Shown here piece by piece: positions 13,401-25,759 of a stretch of DNA of 64,000 nucleotides. The DNA comes from Aurelia coerulea (Eukaryota > Cnidaria > Scyphozoa > Semaeostomeae > Ulmaridae): NCBI GenBank assembly GCA_039566865.1, contig CM076943.1, positions 38,138,663-38,202,662 of the forward strand, written 5' to 3'. Below the pieces are notes generated by a model. It had not been told where the DNA came from and did no database searches. It saw only the letters and a list, made by a program, of their open reading frames with translations. A program made the translations under genes and the position numbers. How positions within the stretch are numbered: position 1 is the stretch's first letter; each line of letters opens with the position of its first letter.

Positions 13401-16400
13401 AGACAAAGGAAATTCTCTCAACCATAAATTCAAAACAAACAAAGCCATACAAGTTTCTCGCGCTCGTGGTGCATTCCAAGAATTGTTTTTAAGAGCAAAT
13501 ATGAGCATATATCGAAGGAAAAAGGATATATCTACACATCTACCGCGGGCAATTTATTTCTTTGGTTCAGAAGCTGAGCAGTAAGTGTTTGAATTACACC
13601 CAAAAAAATAAGAGAATTGAATTGCCTTCCCAATCGGCTTTTGAATCAAGTGAATTAAATGTCCGTGGTAGATGTGTAGATACATCCTTCTTCTTTCGAT
13701 CTATGCTCAAGTTTGCTCCTAAAAACAATTTCTGGAATGCACAACGAGCGAGCTAGCTACCTGGGTTTCATAGAAACTTTTACGGCTTTGCTTGTTTTGA
13801 ATTAATGGCTGAGAGAATTTCCTTTGTCTGCGATCGCCAATCGCTTTGAATTGCGGTGTCAATCAAAACCAACTCGTGCTATTGTCTTACCAAATCTGTC
13901 CTTGTTCGTTTCGCATGGAAGTCAGCCAAAATGTTCCATGAATTGGCAACCACCTTGGAATCATGCAGAATCAAATGCCGTTTGCTGCGCAGCTCCTTAA
14001 GCTCATAAATAATTCTTCTCAGGTTTGACACCTCCACATCGATATTTGCATTTCTGGCCTGAATTACCTGGTTTATTTGGTCAATTGGCACAAAAAGTTT
14101 CAACCACAAGGCAGACATCACGATGCATCTGAATCAGGACACATGCTTTATCATGCCATTGACTTCAATGGCTGTTTTATGGGGGTGAGATTCATCGTAT
14201 GGAGCTCTTCAAAGGCTTTCTTGATTCCTCGCAGATTGGCTGCAAATGGACGGACGCTGGCAACACGATCGGTCCATCTTGTACCAGATACGCCATGCAG
14301 TGACGAACTGATGTGGCTTAGCAGAATCTTCCATCTCTGTGGACTGCACGAGAAAAGGTTTTACCATCCCAAACAAACTAGCAGCTTCAGTACAGGTTTT
14401 TGGCAGAATCGGCACCACAGAGATTCAAGGAGTGGCAAGCACAAGGAGAGTACAGGCACAAAGGATTGACTGAATTTACATGTTGTTAAGCACCATTGTA
14501 CTTTATTGACATGTTGTTGGCAGCATTGTTATAGCCAGGTCTCCAAAATCAAATTGACATCTGAAGCGCCGACTTCTTACAGCAGTCATCAAAGGCTAGA
14601 AATCGTTCTTGAACTGCAAAACTCTCACCGTCCTTGGTCAGGTACCTGAGAATGAAGGTGGTTTGCTCTGTGTGGCTTGCATCTGGTGTGCCATCCACCA
14701 TAATTGCAAAATAATTCGCAATCCTTCTTCTTCTTACTGGCTTTTCCGTCTTATTCAAGACATTAGCCTTGCCACTGTTTTCTTCCATTCCTTTCGCTCA
14801 TAATCGTTCTCAGTTAGTTCATCCACTGTTTTATTTATTGGCTTCAGGTCTTTATTTATTTGTCTGATCCATGTCTGTTTTGGTCTTCCCCGATTACCCA
14901 TCGCTCTTTTCAAATGTTCTCTGAAAGCTAATTTTGTTGGTGTTCTTTCTAGCAACCTTAACATGTGCCCAAGCCAGTCTAATCGCCGTTTCTTTACTTC
15001 GGTTGTGATGGTTGTCTGATGTGATCTTTTATATATTTCTTCATTTCTTATTTTATCCATTAATTTGATGTTTAGCATCCTACGTAGCAGTTTTCGAGAA
15101 TCGAGACTTCGCAAGATATCGAGACTTCGCAATCCTGCACTCTTCTAAAATACGATTTCTCACATGTATAGCACAGATGTTTATATGAATTCATTGTGAG
15201 ATTCTGGTGACAAGTAGTGAGCCTGCAGCCTGGCCCCTTTCTCTTGTGCCACCTTAATTTTAGTAACGTGCTCTTGAAAAAGCTGGTCGTAACGAGCAAG
15301 CAACTCCAAGATCCCAAGAAAATTGCCGTCTCGCGTATCACCAATCCGCTCTGAATCCCCAAGAAAGGCAAGGTTTATCTCTCCAAGAAAAATGACAACG
15401 TCTAGGATTCTTTCCAGCAACATCTTCCATCTTTCCTCTTCCGACAAAATGCTTTTCTCAATCAGTGATTCCTCAATCAGTATCTGTTTCTAGGCGTCTT
15501 TCAAGCTCACGCCATGCCAAGTAACACTGCTTGTGGGGATTGCCTCCCTCATGCTCTGGAAGTCTTTCCCACAATCTCTTCCTACTGTCATTTGGTCCCC
15601 AACCATCGGACGAACCAACCTTGACCAAACAACCTATTTGGCAAACAGTACAAAAGCCGTCTTTGCAGGGCTGAAAACAAGCCAGCTTTTTCTTCCTATT
15701 TCGCCATTTTGCTGCTGGACACTTAGGACTGTTGTCTGAAATTTGTGGCCATCGCAATCTTTTGGAAATTCTCGAGGATGAGGCAAATGACCAGTCCTGA
15801 CAATCTTTTCCAGCTCCTTCATGGTCGAAAATCTGGCTAATGTGCCAACATCAAAACTGCATGATCCACCATAAACAGTACTAAACAGTGTCCAGCTCCA
15901 GATTGATCTGTGTAATATTCAAGCTTATATGCAGACATGCACAAATACACGTGATACTAAACCTAACCTTTGTCCTTATGTAATTGTTTATTTGTCTTGT
16001 AAATGCGTAGATCAGCCTATTTATATTTTGTCCAGATTACCATACATAGAATGTATTCGTGTCTGTAAACTCTCTCTCCCCATCCTTACCCAAGGATATT
16101 GCATTTGCGACGAGGATTGGATAAAGAAACACCAGCAGCATTTGACAGGGAAATCTGTTGCGAAGAAAAGACATATCTTGGCTTACACCACCGGTAGGGG
16201 AGAGCTTCATCAGAAATCACAAGAGCTTAGCAAGATAAACGCAAGCTAACAAACGAAATTCGAGATGCCTAATCAAGTGCAGCATCTTGTTCGCATTGTA
16301 CACGGAGGCACCTACCTCAAACAGTGTACGAGAGGCTTTGTTTACTTCTTGTTCCCGCTGCCTTTTTCTGCCTTTTCTCGGCACCAGATTCCGGGGGGGG

Positions 16401-19400
16401 GGGGGGGGGGTCACTACACATATGTTGGTTACGGGAACGTGCCATCGGGAAGGGTATCGATTTTCGCGATTTTGGTATAAGGAGCGGTATCGATTTTCGT
16501 GATTTTGGTATAAGTATAAGGTCGGGTGTACTTTTTCGGAAAATTGGTATAAGGTTGGGTATACTTTTTCAGAAAATTGGTACAAGGAACGGGTATGTTT
16601 TTGAAGCTTCGATGGCACGTCCCCGACCAAAACCTGGTCAAATACCCTCCCCCCTGCTACACCATGATTTTGATAAAGATTTTTATAGCGTTTGTCTTGA
16701 ATGCTTTCCACTTGATGTGCAATTTTCTGACGTACTGATAATTTACTCTCACATTTATACAAAATCCACAGGTAAATTTAGAATCATTACATCACACTTT
16801 TGCGAACTTAAAATATATCATACGTAATTGATTTTCAGAAAGTGCCATTGCTCTGATATCGCCGCCAAGCTCGAGGCCAAGCTAACTATTTTTATATTGA
16901 ACATAGCATGCGTAATGTAAAACCATGGTAACTGAATATGCAACGTTAATAGCAAATCACCATAACATCATAAACCATTTGTTGATCTCGTATGTAAAGA
17001 TTAAATTTAGAATCTCAGTGCCTGAAAACGTTATGGAAAGAAAATTACAACGAAGAAAAAATACCGGGTGTCCCAAAAAAAGTACTCCTGTTTCAAAAAT
17101 CACCAAAAATTTATTATCAAACCTTTAATAAAATTTTCTCTTTGAGTTGTTTTGTCAAAGACCAAAAAATATTCATAGATGATAACATGTTTGCTTTTGA
17201 TGCAACAAGGTAGAGCAATTACGTGTTGAAAAACCTTATTTTGAGCTATAGTTTTTGAGCAAAATAGTCAATCTTGCCTAAGAGTAAAAATTTTTAGATT
17301 TTTATCATCTTTGACGTCTGCCATGATTTTGCGCATTTCTTTCTGTCATTTATGACCAAACTAGATGCTTTACATGCAGAAAGAAATTGATCTGGCAATC
17401 ATGAGTGCTTTTTTGCAGTATGGTTCAAAACCAGGTAGCGCTAAAAAGAGCTAAATTTGCTACTTTTTAAGCCAATTACAACATCAGCTATATATTGAAA
17501 AATAGTTTGGTCTTTGATATACTTGACAAAAACAGAAAATTGAAGATCGGCCATGAAATCAATTTTTGGTGATTTTTCAAACGGGAGTACTTTTTAGGGA
17601 CACCCGGTACATACCTTATTTCTAGCGGGCTCCAAAATACCCCGGGCCCCTGGTAACTGCTCTGGCTACCCTCCTCTCGACGGTCCTGTGCACAAGCTGA
17701 GCAATGGTGGTGGCGAATGCTTACGGTTCTCCCTATTAGACTCGAAGAAGGACACGAAGAATAGACCATTTTGCTTTCCAGTTGGAGTCTTGGACAACCC
17801 ATTTCCTTCTCTGTATCCAATGTAATTTGACTTTGGTCTGGCTTCGCTCGCCTAGCTTTGCAGGTAAACTGAAAGTCCTTTTGCAGTGCATTATCCGAAA
17901 GCAACAGCGCGCAATGCCTCATGGGTAGCTTCGATTCACTTGATTTTTTATTGAATCAAGTTCTTGGAACGCTCGACTTCCCCCACTCCTCCTGAGCATT
18001 CCATCCCGGAGTCTTCGCATTAATCCATGTCGTTTCTGTTACTTGACTCAGCAGGACATCATTTGGACATCTTCTTTGAAAACCTGTATTGACAGCACTT
18101 GCTCTATTGGGCCCTATTCCATTATACATTTTCAAACATGTGTTGATGGGAGAAAGACGAATGTTCCTTTTTTAAGTTTTCTTAAGTTTTTCTAAACTAC
18201 TTGCAGGCTCTCCGATAAATGTTCTCCACAGGTACATTTTATCTCATAAACAGCATCTCTGGTTTTGTAGTTCAACGTTGGATCTGCTTTACACATACGG
18301 CATTCTTCACTTTGACAATTTGATGTTTTAAATGGGTCGGATCTTGTCAAATATTTCTTCAGGGGTTTTCCTGACCTCTCCACAACTCTTATCTTGAGCT
18401 CTGCCTCATTCGTTATTCTTCTGCATTCCTTTGCTACCGCATTAAGGGTTGTAGCATCCACAAAAAGAACTGTTACAAAACCTCATTTCGCAAACCATGT
18501 GTTCCTTCTCTTGCTCCTTTCTTCATTTCTTATCGTCTGTTCCAGAATTTCCCTGGATACATTGGAATAATTATCATTGTCTCTCGTACTTTAGACTTGC
18601 TTTTTGGTAAACCGATATTATGTCCTTTCGTGGGTACCCTGAGAACTGCGAACGTTTATTGAATGCCAGACGATTTCAGTTCGCTCAATGCTGTAACAAA
18701 GTGGTGAAACATTGTGCATTGTTTTGACAAGATCAGCTACTAGGATACTCATCTTACTTTCTTGAAAGAGAGCAGGAGTTTTGTTGGTTACATGCTTGCT
18801 GGCGATAGGTTTCAGAAAGTGTGAGTGTAGATGCAGGATGTAAAGCTTAGTTTTATTTCCGCACTCTACAAGCTTGATGCAGTGTTCTAGATCTAGTTCA
18901 GGAATTCTATCATTTTCATGACTCGATCTCAGTTGTTACTGTTATTACTGGGGTGAGTGGCTGAGTGGCTTATACAGTTTCTGTCAGGTGATCGAAGTTA
19001 AGCTCGGTCGAGTGAGTACAAACTCCGGATGGGTGGCCTCGGCCTGACCTCGCAACTCACCTCGCAACTCACCTCGCCGTCTTTCGGAAGGGACGTTAAA
19101 TTAGGGGTCCCATGCCTGGATGCGGCATGAATAGTGGGCTTAAATTACCTTTAAGGAGCTAGAAATACTTCCAGCCCACTCAAAAATAAATTACAAAAAA
19201 ACCTTTATGCTCTCGTGTATATCATTTGCAATTTCATGAATCTTTGTCATGGTTCTTTGATGCTTTGTTCTCCATGGATTGTTTTGGATTGTTTAAGCTA
19301 CGATGTCAATGTCGTTGACATATCGTGAATCGAGTTAGATTTCAATATTGCTTTGTTGGTGCATGTTATTTAGTTTTCTGGCCCACCAGATCATGACAAC

Positions 19401-22400
19401 ATTGCCTGCCACACAGACTCCGATGGCTCCTCCTTTCATCTGCTCGTAAAGCTTTTTATTTAATCTGAAGATGTGGTTATTTAACACAAGGTTTAAGCTT
19501 ACTCCAATTGCAAATTACATCATTCTCCTGATATATTCTTCTGTCGTTGGTTTATTCTCGTTTTCTTTCCAGCCTAGCCAGCGTTTCCCTTCATTTTTGC
19601 TCGTTCTGAGCGATATATTTGTTGGTGGTCCTCCTTTTGTTGATCTTATTGGGCAAAATTTGTGCAGGTTTTGTATCTGTAATTCTGCCTTGGCAGCAAT
19701 AAGGGCAAGGGATAGTTAATTCACGTACATCCACGTTGTCGTGTGCTTGTCAATCTTCGACTTCTATGCATTGTATCTGTGGAAAATTCAATTTCAATGG
19801 ATGGATACATCCATGCTTCCATCCAATGACCAATGTTTGCAGCTCTTTTGTTTCGTTACATGACTTAATTTGAGTAAATGCACTTTCCTCACAGAAGTAT
19901 TGTACCACCTGATACAAAATGGCGGCCAAGTGTCATTCAACCCAATCAACAAAATTTGCATAGCAATAGCAACCGAGGGTTTCCTTTGCGGCTATTTTGG
20001 CCGGAAAACATTTTAATTGTTAAATTGTTAATTATTTTAGCAAAGAATTCAGCAAAATAATTTTTTCCCTTCACTTTTGAATAAAAAGTAGGCCAATTAA
20101 CAATTATTTTCCATCCGAAACACCCGGTAGAGAAACCCTTAAATGCTGATGCTTTTCTTATGCAAATTTTGTTCATTGGGTTGAATGACACTTGTGGCTG
20201 CCATTTCAGATAAGATGGTGCAATAGTTATGTGAAGTAAGTGTAGATTTCCAGTACTGTCACAAATTTCTGGGGCTCGTTTAACGAGCTAGCGGCCCTGG
20301 AAATAAAGGTGGAAAATGCGATATTTATTTTTGTTTTCTTCATATAGCTATCCCAGCAGAAAATTTGCAATTCATCCCTAACTACGCTACTTACATATGC
20401 ATATACGATACTTTTTTTTAAATACCACGGGAGCAAAGGTCAAATCTTTCGCATTTGCCTACAGATAACCGAAAGACAATTGTTTCTAGTTTTTGTTGTT
20501 GAGTAGGCTACCAATGTCATGATTTTTTGTGGAAAATCTAGCCTAGCTGTTGGCTTCAAATTTGGTATGCTTCTTCTTGAACATTTAGTGTCAATAACAA
20601 AAGAGTTTCATTAAGTCTTTAGATTAGCGGAATGGATAATTAAGTTCTTCTGAAACCTATAATATATCTTAGAATGAGCTTTATCCAAACCTAACAATGC
20701 AAAATATTTTGCTTGATACACCTTACAAAGAATACGACCGATGCCATGCTTTTTGCAGAATTTTGAAAGACTGGTTAGTTCCCGATTAATTGATAAATTC
20801 ATTTCTGAAAACCGGCTTTCCGTGCTCAAGAGTGGAAAGCAGAGTTACCTTAAGATGGTCATTGTTATTCCTTGTATGTTAGAATTGCAGCTGCGGAAAG
20901 ATAGGGCGATATTTACTATGAACGAAACTGCAACCACCGCTGCCAAACTTTAGGAATTTAATCAGCTTTAAAATAAAGTACCTAGTAGTTTGAAAAAATT
21001 TCTTTCAACTTTTGGTATATCTTTAACCATGGAACCGCAAAGAAATGTCAAAGTGTCCTGCACCTGTTTTGTGGCTAGTTAAGCCAGTGTAGTTATAATG
21101 AGATAAACTCGCCATTTGTTATAGTGTCATAACAAGGAAATCTGATTCTATATTAATTGCCGCACGACGGCGTGAAACACAGTATATATGTGCCCCAAAA
21201 AGTATCTGACTTTTATATTTGAATATATCCGAGACTATTTGATGTACAAGAGCCATTTGGTCTCTTTTTAAAGCTTATATGTACAATTTTTTGTTGCTGT
21301 TCAAATGATTTTGTAAAATTGATGATAATTTTTAGGTGTTTTTATAAATAAATAATTTTCAGGTATTTTTATTTACTCTTTACTCTACTTTTCAGCAAGG
21401 TTGTTTTAATTTCCAAATAAACTTGTCTACAAAGTGCAGACATTTTCAAATCATAGATAGTGCTAGACGAGAGCACACCTTAAACTTGGCTTTGAAGAAT
21501 ATAGTCTTTCTAGACCGTTGGTAGTGAACATGTTAACTTCGTCCAGTTTTCGGTCCGTTATACCAACTTTCCATTTTAAATTGAATGCATCTCGAACAGC
21601 TAGGCAGTTCCCTTGGTTGCGTTTGCAAATTTGCTTAATTATTCTTTCGAAAACTGGCAAGAATCTTCTTTTCTCCAAATCTGTACATTTCAAGGTCCAT
21701 TTTGACATAATGCATCGCTGCGTTATCTGGGGGTAACATACCTCTTTGCCAGTGGAAGCGATTAGATTTCTAGTAGTTCGAGTAACTCATGCTCAAATAA
21801 AGAAACTTGGCGTTTTTATTTCCACTAAGAACATGGCTAGTTTGGTTTTGCAACAGTAAATATCACTGTCAAATTAGACGACAGTAGAACAAAGGTGAAG
21901 AAATCATGCAAAAACTGGCCATAACTTTGAGAACTTTAGCTTCTTGAAGTTAAGAAAATTACATGTTTCAGCGCTCAACTAATACCAGAATGGTTCATAT
22001 ATATCAGATATTTCCTGATTTATTCAAATTTATAAAAGCTGAAAACTTTTTTTGGGCCTCCCAGTACACATATACTAGGCCTGCCGCGCGTTGCCTGCGG
22101 CGCCGCGCAGGCCCACGGTCGTACTTGGCATTTAGGTGTATGGAGGGTTAAATTTTCGTGCGCCGGTCACTAAGGGAGAAAATATGTATATTCTACCTAT
22201 TTGATACTTCTTTACTTCCATAATACATCGTTCTCAGAAGAATACTGGTGAACAGGGACATGAGTACAATGTGGGAGGCGAGGTAAATGTCAGCCACTGT
22301 TTATATGAGCTTGTTTACCTTACCTGTCTGCCCCAGGGCTGAAAGGCGAGGTGGAGTACAGTTTCTCTTCCGTGAAATCAGAGCGAATTAGTTAATAAGA

Positions 22401-25400
22401 ATCAACGAAGAAAACCAATACACCTCACCGTACCCTTAGTGTTTCGTTATTACCTCGTTTTTTCACACAGCTGTCCTCATTCTTGTCCTTATTGATAACA
22501 ACTTTTTCGTTGCTAAAAGGGTAACCCTTTATAAAGAGCTGTATTTTTGTCATTATTTCCTCCCTCCTGAATAGCTATTCCCTTGAAGTAGGAACTCCTA
22601 TCACATAGGCACGGTTTAATCCGTGTTCACTTCCCTCGATGCTTGCTAGCGTTCCATGTAATTTCCAAAGATAGACAAGATACTTCATCCGGCTTTTTCT
22701 TGTTCCCTTTTTCTCTTTCTCTCTATTGCTCCCCCTGTTCACTGTTCATATCTTATCTGCCCAAACTGTTTATTGCAATGTATAGTCTCTCAACATCTAC
22801 TCAATCTATCATGTTAGCGCACTGCCTAATATATTCTTTCATTTCCGGCAGTTGCAGCCATTCCTCTTATTCCTTTACTTTCCCTCGTTTTCTTGCTTTG
22901 CTCTTCTGAAAGTTACATATTAATGCCCCTCCGTAGTACCCTGATTAACTACATGTATCCTCCGCATAAGTGAGCAATTATTTGGATAACCCTTCATTTG
23001 GATCGCCTGGCTCCTTCATTACATGCAAATACTACATCGAATAAAAATGTCCTGTAAGTCGTAAGCTGTATTGAAAGGAATAGAGGTGTTTCGCCTTTTA
23101 ACGCCCTTCAGTTCGACACAATTTAAGCACATTGCAAAAATCGCCGAATAAAACAGTCTCGGCCTATTTGTTAACAAAAAAGCGCGGAAACGGTTTGCTG
23201 ATGCCGGCCCAACATCGTGGCTTGTCCTTGCTGTGTTATCTTACTTTGTTTGTTCGCGAAATGAAGATAAGCTAGAACTGCCCTGAGAAGGAATCGAAGA
23301 TATCTTCTTTAACAATCTTTTTTTCCATGGTCATTTCTCTTTTCTCTGCTTGTGATCAAATGTTGCAACACTGATTAAAATTTGATGGCCCAACATCGAG
23401 TTTCAACCTTTGAGATGACGAATGAACAGGAATCCTTGAAATCATGCCAGGGACCTCGCCATCGGGTGCCTTGATTATCAGAGCATTCTCTTGTGCCTAA
23501 GCTGCCTTAATGGTGCACCTGTGTGCTGCATGAGCTCATGCTGTGTCGCATGATCGAGCCTCGTTTTCGTCAGGCAACTTGACAGCATTGCAATTCATCG
23601 CAATGGCTCCTTTTAACAATTTTCCTCGTTCTAATTTTAAAATTAGGTCGCCCAGACCTCTCGACATTAAAACTGCTATTATAGCGAGACGAAATCACAA
23701 GTAGTCACAACATTAACGGAAGGGAGAGGAAGAGTAGAGGATCATACTCATAGTAAGCCTTATTCAAAAATTTCGGTTCATATTTTGAAAACCTACTTCC
23801 CTTATGAAAGCGTTCCAAAAGGGCGATACCCCTCTAGTTTTTGATTAATCAACAAACAGTCAGTTGTTATTGCACACCTCAACCATTAAGCGCATTCCTT
23901 GTTCAATTCACTTACTGTTCACAAAAACTTCCCTTTACTCAAAACCCATTTCGAAGCGCTCATTGGTAGCAAGCATATCCCCCCCTCCTTTTGAACGTTC
24001 AAAATGAAATAAGAAACTCCGAGTAAGACATCTAAACCTCTCATTGCCCTTTCATCTCCCTCTACTGCCTGCGCATGTCGTATCTTAGCTGGAGAAAGGA
24101 ACAAATCTGAGGCAAATGAAATTGTGAGAAGATATATAAACCGATCGTCTCTTTTGAGCTCTATGCCTATGAGAATAGATTTGCTCTCTCATTTGAGACC
24201 CCTCCCTCCCTGAAGCCTTTCTTGGTAAGGAATAAATTCATGTTCTTTCATGCTCGGATTCTTTTTTGGCCTGCAACAGCCTTGGTGTAGACTTTTTCCG
24301 TGATTCTTTGAAATCGTTCGATGTTTACCATTCAATTCTTTGAGCGATGTTGAGGCTTATGTGATGAGTCTACCCATAGCCTTTAGTTCCATGAAAGCAG
24401 AGGACCTGGTTTTATCTTGGATTTCAATGCTTTTTAGCTCTATGTCCCTGGGAGTAAATTTGTGCCCTCATAATTTGGAACCAATAATTTTCTTTCGACA
24501 TGTTTACAGAAAATGTGACATGTGACGCCAGTACAAACAGTATCAAAATAGGGTTTTCAAATACATCAGCATCTTGTTGCTGAAACAGAAAGAATTCTGA
24601 CCGAGAGACCCGATCTTGTGTTTATTTTTAAGAAAAATTTTTCCTTGTTTTTTAGTTTTTAGTTGGGGGGGGGGGGGGGGCTCTCTCTCGATTAGTTTAC
24701 CTATTAGAGAGCTCCTCCTTACACGAATATATCTAAATACTTATGTTTTGTACTGTACCGTGTCTCTTTTCATTTCTTTGTGTTGGGTGTAAGTGTATCC
24801 TTGTAGTGTATCCTTGTGTACTAATGTGTTGTCATTTGTATATTGATTGTCTTATTTAATTTAGGTAAAAATTGTAATTTATTTGTAGTCTTTGATGTAT
24901 TGGTGTATTTAGATACATTTGTTAATAATGAACACTGAAACTGAACTGAGACAGTTTCAGTTTTCAACTTCATGTGATTTAGTCAATCCTATGAGTACAA
25001 TCAATACAATTATTTAGACGAAAATTTCAAAAACATACATCTCATCATCATCATCATTACTTTATTTTTACAGTAGGCGATAATTAATCGTATCTCTGAA
25101 TTACAGCTAATTTAAGCCTACTTTACACTATACAATTTATAAAATTACAAAATAGATATTAACACTAATTACATGAGGATGAAAACATAGAAATGTTTAT
25201 CCTGTTAGGAACTCAACCTGCGGTACATATATTTTGCAGAGTCTGCAGTTGCATTTATCGCCTTTCCAGCACTTTATTTGCTCCTTAAAGATTGGAAGGG
25301 TGCTCGAGTCTTTTATCTCATGTGGTAGTACCTGCCACATTCTATTTCCAAAGAAGGCTGTAGTTTCGATGCCAAAGGAGGTGGTGCGGACCTTTGGAAG

Positions 25401-25702
25401 CTGCGCGTCGTTACCATGTCTTAGTTTGCTACCAATGCTTCGCTGCACAAAAATCTCCATCATAAAACTTGGATTCAGATCGAATTTTGTTTTAAAAATT
25501 TCGTTCATAAGCAACTGCAGGTTCTTATATGGATGGGCACTGAATTAGTTTGTTCCAAGAGAAAACCAAAGTAATGTTCGTAATCTTTCTGTGCAATGCG
25601 CAAAGCCCTTTCGTGGACGTGATTTATTCTTTGATCCAGGGTTCTTTCGCAGAACATCCAAACAAGTGGACAGTAGCTAAAGTGGGATAGTATGCATGCA
25701 CG

Positions 25703-25759
<57 letters not shown>

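Larger units (their letters stand above)
12745..15860 (-). pseudogene. hAT transposase (DUF4371/ZMYM-like), with two insertions
   Basis: Read on the - strand, the pieces follow the order of a hAT transposase: an N-terminal TTF-like zinc-finger region (about 15480-15820, ending WRELERRLETDTD), LGDSERIGD-type block and HYLSPESHNEFI (15185-15440), FAIMVDGTPDASHTEQTTF (about 14650-14720, catalytic region), SGTRWTDRVASVRPFAANLRG (near 14220-14290), WLKLFVPIDQINQVIQAR (near 14050-14100), SLKPLQLLNEINKNN (near 12990) and the C-terminal dimerisation segment with TVASAERSF (near 12900-12930). Stops and frameshifts break it, and two elements are inserted (13324-13906 and 14726-15125). It is dead, and its own terminal repeats were not located. 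Confidence 0.88.

Noticed and set aside
16217..16762. 181-residue - strand frame with repeated LYQ and YPTLYQFSEKV units
   Set aside because: The frame runs through a minisatellite and a poly-G tract. The peptide repeats come from the DNA repeats, and there is no family match.
17488..17922. 144-residue - strand frame
   Set aside because: It crosses the end of a MITE and a hAT-type MITE, so it is a chance frame through unrelated pieces.
18960..19070. A genuine 5S rRNA gene
   Set aside because: Only the internal promoter region resembles 5S. The 5' and 3' stems are missing and a SINE body with an A-rich tail follows.
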